From: Clarireedia homoeocarpa
Taxonomy: Eukaryota > Ascomycota > Leotiomycetes > Helotiales > Rutstroemiaceae
Length of the DNA: 64,000 nt
Direction: 5' to 3'
Assembly: GCA_001465935.1 (NCBI GenBank)
Contig: LNKV01000001.1
Coordinates: 434,001-498,000, forward strand
This document shows positions 24,226 to 34,212 of the stretch, piece after piece (position 1 is the stretch's first letter; each line of letters starts with the position of its first letter). A program made the translations under genes and the position numbers. Under the pieces are notes generated by a model. It searched no databases. It was given only the letters and a program-made list of their open reading frames with translations, and had not been told where the DNA came from.

Positions 24226-25405
24226 ATGCCACCCAAACGCAAATCCTCTCACCTCTCAACTGGCGACACCCCCGCCGCATGCGACGAACTCTCCCTCTGC
24301 TCCCCCTCCCCCTCCGCCACTCCCACCAAACCCACCTCCGCCATGCCCAAAACGAAAAGAGTCAAAGTCGAAAAAGAGAAAGAGAAAGAGAAAGTGAAAG
24401 AGAAAGAGAAAACCCCAACGACGAAAGGAAAAGCTGCTGCTGTTGCTGCTTCTACCAAGGGAAAAGATGGTCTCTCGGGGAAAGAAAGTGCAGCAGAAAA
24501 GAAAACATTAGCGAAAGAAGGGACGTCGTCGTCGTCGTCGTCGTTGGAGAAGAAAATACAAGGGAAAGATGGAGGAGGGGAGAAGAAAATTGCAGATAAA
24601 AACGGAAAAGAAAAAGTCAAGGCCGTGACGGGTGATGAGGCAACGGAGGTTATATTACAGTATTTGAGGAGGGAAAATCGACCGTTTAGCGCGGGCGATG
24701 TGAGTGGGAATTTACATGGGAAGGTATGTTTATTTATTTATTTATTTATTTACTTGGTTCTCTTCTCTAAGCATTGCTTTTCCTTCCGAGAATTTGGTCT
24801 ATTGAGTACGCTTCAAAATAGGAGGTTCCTTGAGGAAAAGACCACTGACCCCGTCTAACCACCCCCTGTCACAGGTAACCAAAACCCTCACGGACAAACT
24901 CCTCAAGGAGCTTTTCAACGCACAGCTCATCCACGGCAAAGGCACCAACGGCGACGGCAAGGGCTCTCAATGGGTGTACTGGGCGCTGCAAGATGGCAGG
25001 GCGACGCTGTCCGGCGAGGAGCTGCAACGCATGGAGGAGGAGATCAAGGGGTTGGAGGAACGGATGCCGGAGTTGAGGAGGAGGAGTAAGGAGGTGGTGG
25101 GGAGGCTGGGAGGATTGAGAGGGGAGATGGGGGTGGGGGAGATGAGAGGGGAGATGGAGAGATTGAGGGGGGTGGGGGAGAGAGGGAGAGAGAGATTGGG
25201 GGGGTTGAGGGGGGGAGAGGGAGCGGGAGGGGTGGTAATGAAGGAGGAGGTGCGGAGGGTGCAGAGGGAGTGGGAGTTTTGGGGGAGAGTGAGGGGGAAG
25301 AGGAAGAAGGCTTTTGAGGGCTTGGAGGGGATGTTGATGGATGGGATGGGGCTGAGTAGGGAGGATCTTTGGGAGAAGATTGGTGTTGAGGGAGATGAAG
25401 AGTAG
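24226..25405 (+). CDS. HOP2: Homologous-pairing protein Hop2
   Basis: Hop2 acts with Mnd1 to help Dmc1/Rad51 pair homologous chromosomes in meiosis. Two exons, 24226-24723 and 24875-25405, across a 151-nt phase-0 intron, 342 aa. Residues 1-135 are a Lys/Glu/Ser-rich low-complexity extension (MPPKRKSSH, then KEKEK and SSSSS runs). The winged-helix domain follows: TEVILQYLRRENRPFSAGDV, the junction, LTDKLLKELFNAQLIHGKG and GSQWVYWALQD. Then comes a long coiled coil (about 220-300) and a C-terminal helical cap with REWEFWGRVRGKRKKAFEGL, as in Hop2/TBPIP. Yeast Hop2 is 218 aa; the excess is the N-terminal extension. Exon 2 is extremely purine-rich on the coding strand. The start could lie upstream in frame, but this ATG begins the basic N-terminus. 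Confidence 0.88.
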
Positions 25406-26355
25406 ATGAAATATGTGGATAAAGTAGTCTGTCTGCATTGCGGTATTATATCATGTGTAATACATCTATGTTGAGAGGCCGGGGAAAAAAAAAATAACCG
25501 TAGTAGTAGGTAGCAGAGATTAAGTATTTGCAGGTAGCTAGAGCCACTGTTAGAATGATATTGCATAGCAATGACAAACATGCATTCCGCAGAGTGCAAG
25601 TCAGTAAGTAAGATTTATTCCATCCTCAAATGGAGTTAAATGAATCATCGGATTGGAATTGGAATTGGAATTGGCATTGGCATTGGAGTAGATTGTATGA
25701 TTGTATGTATGTACAGTATAGTTATCGTATCACACACAGTATAATAGGTATAGATAGGTATAAGTTAGAGAGAGAGAGAGAAAGTGTGCTTGTTGTGCTT
25801 GACGAACGAACGAACGAACGAACACTGCCACAAACTACTGTGGAGTGAGTGAGTGAGTGGATGTGTCGACACAGTTATGTATATAGGCATCCATCCATCC
25901 ATCCATCCATCCATCTATCCGCCCCCCTCCCTCCAAACACGCGCACATTACATTCATAACCTTAGACATCTTCCATCACCATCACCATCCAAAAGCATTC
26001 ACCGGAACGACTTAACTAAGTTGGTTCGACCGGTGAATCAATCACCCACGAACATACAATACAATGCACACATATACATACACACACACATGCGTACCCC
26101 GCCCGCCACAGGAGACTTCTCCCGTATCTGAATTCGTACGAATATCGCATCGCATCACATTTACCCGTCCCCGGTTTAGAAGACCCGGGTGGCAATGTGT
26201 TTATGTGTTGATCATATAAGTACTGTCTGTGCTGAAGTAGGTGATGGAATAATATGTGGTGGTGAGTCTATGTGTGTGTGTGGGGGGGTGATTGATCGCT
26301 TGATTGTTCCACGCGCCTCTTCTCTACTCTATCTATTTTAAGCGGGAGGGGAAGT

Positions 26356-26357
<2 letters not shown>

Positions 26358-26426
<69 letters not shown>

Positions 26427-26477
26427 TGTGTGTATGTGTGTGTATATGTGTGTGTATGTGTGTGTATGTGTGTGTGT
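26358..26477. repeat. TG dinucleotide microsatellite
   Basis: About 120 bp of TG repeats interrupted by regularly placed TATG steps. Long alternating purine-pyrimidine tracts of this kind can adopt Z-DNA. Confidence 0.95.
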
Positions 26478-27041
26478 TAGTATACGAGACTGGGGGAGAT
26501 GGTATAGTATGGTAGATACGAGAAGAAGTTGAGATGAGACATTGGAAGGGGGTGGGACATGTGATACCCTTGATTTGTGTGGGTATTTTTTGTGTGTGCT
26601 GGGAGGAGAGGGGGGTGTGTGGGATTTTTTGTGTGTGTAAAGGAAAAAAGAAAGGTAAAGATGGAAAAAGCCAAGAACGAAATATGGGGTTGTGGCTGAT
26701 TGAAAGCTGTAAGAGCACACACACCTGGTGCACCCCAAGAGACAAGATGGAGTAATGACATGATGTGTGGCTGATCACTCACTAGTTCGAGCAAGGGATG
26801 TGGCTGTAACTGTAGCAATGTAAGCTGTAGACGACAGCCCTTGGCCGTAGCGTGGGGGTAGTGAAAGCGGGACATGAGGCTGCTCGACATAATATGCGGA
26901 CGCGCATAATCTGCGACCTGCTCAGCCTGAAGAACAGAATTATGGGGGAGAAGGATGAGATTCAGTATCAGATGATGCTCCGAGCATCCGGTCAGTTCCG
27001 GGGAGAAGAGACGCAGTTTGCAACCTTGGCAATTGACGGGG

Positions 27042-27089
27042 ACTTGGATTGATACTTGGATTGATACTTGGATTGATACTTGGATTGAT
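27042..27089. repeat. 12-bp tandem repeat ACTTGGATTGAT, four copies
   Basis: Four back-to-back copies of ACTTGGATTGAT, the last with a variant flank. Because 12 is a multiple of 3 the repeat is open in some frames, but there is no surrounding gene. Confidence 0.9.
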
Positions 27090-27762
27090 GCCTCCGCTTG
27101 CATATCTATCCATCACAAAGTCCGCAGAAGAAAAGATGAAGACTGTTCGGGACAGAAAGTCGATGATTCATCTCATTCATTGGTCATTTCATCCTATTTA
27201 CCCCTACCAATCCATAAACACCTGGACATCCATCATGATGGGAATCTTGGAAATGCCATCCTCTTCCTGTGGGTGAATGTAAATTAAGTTGGCAAGGAAA
27301 GGAAAGCTAAGAAAGAAATCGGATGCATATGATCTCGGGATAGCGTAGCGTCGAATCGGCCCAAGACCAAGACTTGCGTTCGTAGATGTCTCTGAGTCCG
27401 GGTACAGTACATCATGTCATGTACATGTGCAGTAAGTACATGGCATTCTGAAACATACCGCGCCCGACAGCGCTATCAGCGGCCCTTTGGAAATCCTGCT
27501 GGACCTGGCCTGTCCTTATTCTGATCCTTTTCTGAAGTAGCCTTTGCCCGTTGGAGTCATTTGATGACTGGGTTTGGGGCTGGTTATGTAGGTTGACATT
27601 TCGACTTGTCTGAAAATGGTACCGAATGAGGGTGCGTGGGTTGCATAGTGCTGATTTTGGAGGGGAAGAGGGGAGGGGTGGGGTGGGGGGGGGAGATGGT
27701 CGTGGTCGATGACTACATGGCAGGTGATGAGGGCATTTGAAATTAAAAGGTTGGATTGTGGG

Positions 27763-27942
27763 ATTGAGTGATTGTGTGGTTGTGTGGTGGTTGTGTGGTT
27801 GTGGTTGTGTGATTGTGTGGTTGTGTGGTTGTTGTGTGGTGGTTGTGTGGTTGTTGTGTGGTTATGTGGTTATGTGGTTATGTGGTTATGTGGTTGTGTG
27901 GTTATGTGGTTGTGTGGTTGTGCAATTGTGCGATTGTGTCAA
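27763..27942. repeat. TGTGGT-type repeat
   Basis: About 180 bp of irregular TGTGGT/TATGGT units with TTG and ATG variants. Strongly G/T-biased on the plus strand. Confidence 0.85.
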
Positions 27943-28642
27943 TGAGGAGAGTCTAGATGGGATATCGAGTCATGTTCTGGCTTGGGATGTCGGGCGATGA
28001 CTGATGATCTTTAATTAAATAATGACTGGATTGCCCGTGCTCTGACCGACTTCTTGCCTCTTGGGCTGGAGGAGAAGGGACTCGGAACAGGAACAGGAAG
28101 AGGAAGAGCAAAGAGGACGCTTATCGTGGTCCCGAGATCTGCAGAGATTCCTTATCAGACTGTAAGTGGGAATGTGACTTTACCAGACTTCATCAGCCTT
28201 CATCAGCCTTCATCAGCCTTCACAAGAGAGAGCTAAGTTGTCCATTTCTAAGCATTACTCTCTTGATCGATTCCCTTTGCTTCCATTCCTCTCCTCACCC
28301 AAGAGTGATTTACATACTAGGAGAGAGAGAGAGAGAGAGATGCACACACACACAGAGAGAGGGACTACCTGCCTGGGACTGTTCTATAACCTGCCTTGGA
28401 CTGTACCTTGTTTGAGGCTTCCTCCAAATCCACTGTCCAGATCTATATAATTGGTGAAGCGCCCTTGACCGGCTAAAATCAACCTACTTTGTATCTTCTA
28501 ATTTCAACCTCACTTCAACCTCCGTCTGTTAACCGTACTGTCCTTGGTCCTCTCTCGTTAAGCTTCCTTTTCGTTGGTGAGCACTGAGCAAACGCCACAG
28601 GAACCACTTCCAACTGGTATCGAATCAATTCGTGTATGGATA

Positions 28643-28725
28643 TTTATATACAGAACACTGCCTTTTATATACAGAACACTGCCTTTTATACACAGAACAC
28701 TGCCTTTTATACACAGAACACGGCC
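28643..28725. repeat. 21-bp tandem repeat, four copies
   Basis: Four tandem copies of a 21-bp unit starting TTTATATACAGAACACTG. The third and fourth copies share a TACAC variant and the last has CGG for CTG. The unit is one helical double turn long. Confidence 0.9.
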
Positions 28726-29089
28726 CTGTCAGCTGCTGCCGCCTCCTGTCTTTTTCACTTGGGAATACCTTCATGCTTGCCGAGCGTTCTGTCTGCGAAT
28801 AGCGTCACTTCTCCGTTCCGGGTGTACTTAGTGCTAGTACTTTGTCCATCTACTGCATTCACTACCTAGTTCCGCCTACTATCTAGCATCCAGCATCCAC
28901 TCTCCACTATCCAGCATCCGCTATCCACTATCCACTATCCACTACGGCAACGCCCAAAGCCAACCGTGGATTTCGTCAACGAGCGGTCTGGCACCTCCGA
29001 GGCTCGAGCGTTCTTCAGGATCCAAAAGACCCCAAAGCCAAAGAAAAGACCCTCGATATTGCAAACCGCACACAAATCACCATCCGAGC

Positions 29090-29151
29090 AACCACAACCA
29101 CAACCACAACCACAACCACAACCACATCCACATCCACATCCACATCCACAC
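29090..29151. repeat. CCACAA and CACATC hexanucleotide repeats
   Basis: Six-base repeats ACCACA followed by CACATC, about 0.6 kb upstream of the CCCH gene. They create the Pro-Gln and Pro-His runs of an overlapping ORF that I reject. Confidence 0.85.
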
Positions 29152-29778
29152 GCTTCTGGTTCTTGCTCTTGTGCGCCGCCCATCCAACAAGTACCACAAA
29201 GGTCAAGGCTTACCCACACGTTTACCATTGCATTGCGTAACCTTGGATCGCACGACACACACAAAATATTTACCCGCAGACCGAAATCTTTGTCCGTGAT
29301 TACAATTCCAGACTGTTGCAAGGCTATCTTATTGAAAGTCAGCCTCGAAATCCTCGTGGATTCTCGAAAGCGTCGCACAACCACAATCACCTTAGCTTAA
29401 TTGGCAGAAAAGTCTCGGCTTTCGACAATATCTTTGCCTTTCGTCAAGGACTCGAAGGAGCAGAAGAACTTTGGCTTATTAATATAAGCTTCGTCCTCGC
29501 TCCTCCTCCTCGACACCTCCAAATTTCCCCATCGATTCGAATCTGCCCGGCCGGGGACCAAAATCAATACAACCTCGACGTCTTTCCTCACACGACACCC
29601 GATTCTGTTGCAGCAACCCCCCCGCCCCCCACCTCGACCTTGACGTACCCCGCTGGCCGCAGCACAATCAAACAACAACGACATAAAACCCCAAGCCTCT
29701 TCTATCTTCCCTACCTTTCCTACCTTTTACTTCTCGGCATCTTTTTATTCAACATACCTCGATTGCGAAAAACTCCGA

Positions 29779-31855
29779 ATGGACACAATGCTCAGTAACG
29801 GAGCGCAACAACCGCCCCAGCCACCACATATGCGAAACGGCAGCAACTCCAACAATCAATTCCCTCGACACATGAGTACAGGCAGTTTGAATATTGGGAA
29901 CGGTCAATCGGGTCCGATGGTTGGTGGCGCGGCAAGAATTGATGGATTGGCTCGAAGTCCTCCAAATAGACAAAGTGAGCCGCCAACGTTTGAAGAGCGA
30001 TGTATTCTGCAAGTAAATGGCGCTGATGGGACTCTATAGATACTAGTCATGTTCCCTGCAAATTCTTCAAACAAGTGAGTAATTTGACGCTGCTAGACCG
30101 TCGAGTAATTAGATTGCTGATTATTGGATTCATCTAGGGTGCTTGTCAAGGTACATTTACATCCAACCCAACATCTTGCCAACCCTTCATACAGATTAGA
30201 GCTAACATTTTGTAGCTGGCCCTGCCTGTCCATTTAGCCATGCGATCACAACAGACAATGTCTGCAAATACTTTTCGAAGGTTGGTCATTTCTTTCTCAG
30301 AGCTCAATGAGGCAACTAACCGTCTGTGAAGGGTAACTGCAAATTCGGGCCGAAATGCGCAAATGTACATGTTCTTCCCGATGGGCGACGGATTAATTAC
30401 AACAAGGGCAGTATGCCGACAATGGGACCAGGGCACTTGAATTTAGGAGGACGAGTCAATCCAGACCCATATCACGGCCAAAGTTCGGCTCTGACGAACT
30501 CCTTCATCCACGCCCAGGGCGTTCCTACTTCGCCATACGGCCAAACTTATGGGCCGTTTACAACACAGGAGGATGGATTCGGGTCTCTAGCTGGTCGACA
30601 ACAGAGCATCGATATCAACATTCCTACGATCGATACGAGTTATGCCTCGCATCCGGGTTCGAATTATGGCTCGCCAAGAGATGATATGATAGATCGATTT
30701 GGCCTTGGATTATCCCCTGTCGCACAGAAGGGTTTGAGTGTGTTGGATGCTCCGTTGCCTGCTTCTTTCGATAGCAATGGCGTTTCATGGATTGCTAGAC
30801 ATGGCCCAGTTGCTTCCTCGGTCCCCACTAAGTTTGGTATTGACTCACCACCCGGATCAGTTGGCGCTGCGAAGGATGGACGGACCTCGGAGGCTTTGAA
30901 GAATCTACATAGCTCTGCATTCGGTGAGGATACCAGGGATCGATTTAATGGAATTCCGTCATCTCCCCCAGCCGAGGAGTATTTTGGCAAGCGCACTATG
31001 CATTCTCATCGATTGGCCAAGACAAAGGTCATGTCAGCAAGTCTTCCCAAAGCTATTGACCAGGATTGGGGCGAACAATTCACATTCGAGGAGGACTACC
31101 TACCCGATGTTTTGAAGGATCTTATGACTCCCCAGGAGAAAGCTAGAAGAGGTTCCCGACATGCCGACGAAGAAGGAAGACCTATTTACAGTGGCGCAGG
31201 CACTCCCAGTAACGACACACCTACAAAGTTTGGTTCTCCTTCGAATGCGAGCCCTTCTCGATGGGGCCCTTACTTTCAACAGCGACACAAGGAGGATGAT
31301 GACAAAATTTCTCGAGCCTCGGCTTTCGGTCATGTTGGATCTCCACTTCGCAATTCTACACTCCATCCTGGCGCAAGTCCTAGCTCTCGCCCGATCGCTC
31401 GCTCCAGCACTTCCGGAGATGCATCTCCTTACCTTGCATCTCCACCTCGCCAAAGCTCCATGTCCATCATTTCACAACAACTTCAGCGCACTCGCCTCTC
31501 AAGAGCCGAATCAAATGGTAGCGAATCTGGACTCCTACCATCATCTCGCACTAGCAATCCGATCGGAGCCGGCCGATCCAGTTTAGCTGCTGAGAGACAA
31601 GCTAGCTCAAGCAGTATCGGCGGCAGCGGTCGATTTACAACACCTATTGACGAGGAGCAAGGAGACTTTGTCTTCAGTATGGAAGGTATGGAAGACGATG
31701 AAGAGAAGAAGCGAGAGAAGAGAAATAGTGGTGGTTGGCCCATCTCGGGTGCAGCTAAGAGTCCAAACCTTGGTGCTGTTGGTGGTGGCCGCAACGGGAA
31801 CACCCCAGCGGCGACTAGTAATGGCAATGGGCTGGATGGCATGTTTGGACGATAA
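29779..31855 (+). CDS. Tandem CCCH zinc-finger protein
   Basis: Probable RNA-binding protein; fungal relatives include yeast Lee1. Five exons: 29779-29974, 30040-30074, 30138-30150, 30216-30280 and 30332-31855, introns of 65, 63, 65 and 51 nt, 610 aa. Phase is continuous throughout. Two CX7CX5CX3H fingers lie close together: Cys72, Cys80, Cys86, His90 and Cys98, Cys106, Cys112, His116. The 13-nt third exon encodes Gly-Ala-Cys-Gln in the middle of finger 1, so it is essential for the first zinc site. The rest is disordered, Ser/Pro/Gly-rich, with a conserved-looking DWGEQFTFEEDYLPDVL segment near 330 and an acidic FVFSMEGMEDDEEKKREK near the C-terminus. The function is otherwise unknown. Intron 4 has the donor GTTGGT. 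Confidence 0.88.
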
Positions 31856-32701
31856 TTATTTTCTCCCTCTTTCCCCGAGAATCTTTCATCCTGCACACAA
31901 CCTCGTTCGTCCATTTGACTCCCGAACTACATCTCTTGGAGACCTTCACACAATATTCGACATTCTACGACATTTTTCACATCCCATGTATTCTTGTTTA
32001 CACACAATTTTGACCAAAATTGGCGATCGAATCTAAAACGCTTGCACACATTACATTACACATACCTTCTGGCACTTGTATCATAGATCGCTTCGACGTT
32101 ACTTTCAATCCCGGTATCGACGAGACCACTGAATATTTGAGTTCCATTCACTTTTCTTCTGCATATTAGGGTAACAACGGGTTTTGGGAAATAATGGGGG
32201 TTTATATGTTCTTGCGTTTTGGGCGGCGGGGAGTTTTACCTTCATCTACCTCAAAGTAGTTTTTCATGACCAAAGAGCGAAGGACCAAGCATACAAATTA
32301 GAATGGCTTTGAATGATAAGAACAAAAGAATGAAAATACACCTTTGTAGATTAAGTTTGGAATGCTAATGATTTGTTGTTGATTCTGTGAATATAGTAGA
32401 GTCACAAGAAGTGAGTATGCTCTTTCAGTAGTTGGAAAGGTGTGGATAAATCGGTATAACTTCGCCAATATTTGCATTGAATTCGATATCAGTCATATGA
32501 CTACAGTTGCTGTCTAGCCCAAGTAGCGCTTGATTAGTAAGCGACCATCATCAACGCGGCTCGAGAGCTACCTGACGCTCCCAAAAGCTTCGCCTTTCAT
32601 CAAACCAACTCTTGCATAACAATCCTTCAACATTTCTCTTCACCACATCCGTTTGCTCACCAAATACCTCTGCAAGTATTAGAAGGAAAAAAAAACTCAA
32701 G
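31856..32701. other. Spacer between CCCH gene and RPN12
   Basis: About 0.85 kb holding the 3' UTR of the CCCH gene and the promoter and leader of RPN12. Nothing else recognised. Confidence 0.45.
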
Positions 32702-33639
32702 ATGTCAGAACGCGACCTTCAAACCATCCTCCAAAAGCTCAAATCATCATCCACTTCCTACCAAGAAAGCTCCTCTCTGCTCTCCAAAGCCAAACTTACC
32801 CTTCTCAAACTAAATGCCTTAACACCACAAGAGTCGTCCTCGCCCTCATTACTTTCTCTTGCCCGCGATGTCTTTGAAACTGGCGCTCTTGTTTCCATCC
32901 GCGCAAAGGATCCCGCAGCTTTCACACGCTATGTCCATCAATTAACACCTTACTACGAACTTCCCCACGAGAAATTTGGTGGCGGTTCTAAGAGTTCTGG
33001 AGAGAAGAACAAGATTACTGGGCTGTATCTGTTACTGCTGTTGACTCAGGGAGACTACTCGGGGTTCCATACTGAGTTGGAGGGTTTGGAATTGAGAGAA
33101 ATGGGTGCAAATAAGGTCGAGGAGGATAAATATTTGGGATACCCAATTAAGTTGGAGAGATGGTTGATGGAGGGGAGTTACGATTTGGTCTGGAGAGCAA
33201 TGGAAGGAGGCAAATTGTTGCCAAGTGAGGAGTATGGAGTCTTCAGCGAAGTACGTTTATGCTTTATGCTATAGTTGCTGAGCGGGGGACGCAGCGCTGG
33301 CCAGTTACTCTGATGGAATTCATGGACTAACAATATTACCTATAGATCTTGATCAACCAAATTCGATCGGAAATCGCTTCATCATCAGAAACCGCATATC
33401 CATCATTACCTATTTCCTCGACCAAGAACCTACTCTTCCTGCCATCGGAAGGAGCAGTAGTAGAGTTTGCACAACACAGAGGATGGCTGATTGAGGATGG
33501 AAGGATATATTTCCCAAATCAGAAGTTGAAGGGTGGTGTTAATGTGGAGGCGGGTGAGGTGGCGGAGGAGAAGGAGGTTAGCATGATGGCTATTGAGAAC
33601 ACACTCGGATATGCTAGACAATTGGAGACGATTGTCTAA
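32702..33639 (+). CDS. RPN12: 26S proteasome regulatory subunit Rpn12
   Basis: Lid subunit of the 19S regulatory particle. Two exons, 32702-33250 and 33346-33639, across a 95-nt phase-0 intron, 280 aa (yeast 274). N-terminal helices MSERDLQTILQKLKSS and LSLARDVFETGALVSIRAKD, then FTRYVHQLTPYYE, ITGLYLLLLLTQGDYSGFHTEL, YLGYPIKLERWLMEGSYD and, across the junction, FSEILINQIRSEIASSSE. The C-terminal winged-helix PCI part has LLFLPSEGAVVEFAQHRGW and RIYFPNQK. All are characteristic of Rpn12/PSMD8. Start chosen at the first ATG of the exon, which gives the family N-terminus. Confidence 0.96.
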
Positions 33640-34212
33640 GAGTCGAGCGGGGTTTGGACGAGGAATGCGCAGGAGGGGTTGAGAGCGGGACGATGTGAAA
33701 TGGTATGCATAGATGATGAAAGAAGAATCATAGGTGTAACTTTAGAAAAGTGTGCATGGCATAATATCCATACTACTATGATAATTTCGATGACTTCAAC
33801 CACTTTTTACTCTTCATTGTCAAGGTGCTATACTTTTGCATAAGCTAAACTTACAATGTTCCATTCCAATGTATTTGATATATCGTAAAGACTGTCGTCG
33901 GGGCGCTTGTCTATGCTTGATACGGTCACCCGAAGGTTCTCAACCGTTTAAGTATTTCACTTTGCGCCAAACATCGTGACCTCGCGTTTTGACTTGTTGT
34001 AAATCGCGTCTACCTCACCCAACCAAATCAAACAAATGCGTGTCTACCCTCACCCACGCTGTTCAAAAAAAGAAGGAAGAAGAAAAAAAAGATTCTAATC
34101 TCCACACGACTGTTCCCCAAATAATATCCCATACCTTACTTATCATTATCAAAGTCCCATCAACTATCCCGCGTTGCATGAGAAGAAAAAGCTCATACCA
34201 CTCACTGATATC
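33640..34212. other. Spacer between RPN12 and CHL1
   Basis: A 573-bp spacer with the RPN12 3' UTR and the CHL1 promoter and leader. No other feature. Confidence 0.45.

Larger units (their letters stand above)
25406..29778. other. 4.4-kb repeat-rich spacer
   Basis: The longest gene-free interval of the window. It contains many simple repeats: AATTGG and GGCATT near 25652-25687, GA near 25768-25784, CGAA near 25801-25824, ATCC near 25888-25917, TG at 26358-26477, a 12-bp repeat at 27042-27089, TGTGGT at 27763-27942, GA then CA near 28319-28355, a 21-bp repeat at 28643-28725 and CCACAA/CACATC at 29090-29151. The last 1 kb is pyrimidine-rich and probably leader or promoter of the CCCH gene. ORFs here (for example 28966-29400 and its antisense) are made mostly of repeats, and I do not call them genes. 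Confidence 0.5.

Noticed and set aside
24869..25599. Long minus-strand ORFs antisense to HOP2
   Set aside because: Pro/Leu/Ser-rich artefacts of the purine-rich HOP2 coding strand.
28966..29400. 144-codon ORF with Pro-Gln and Pro-His runs, and a 151-codon antisense ORF
   Set aside because: Both owe their length to the hexanucleotide repeats; neither has family resemblance, and they exclude each other.
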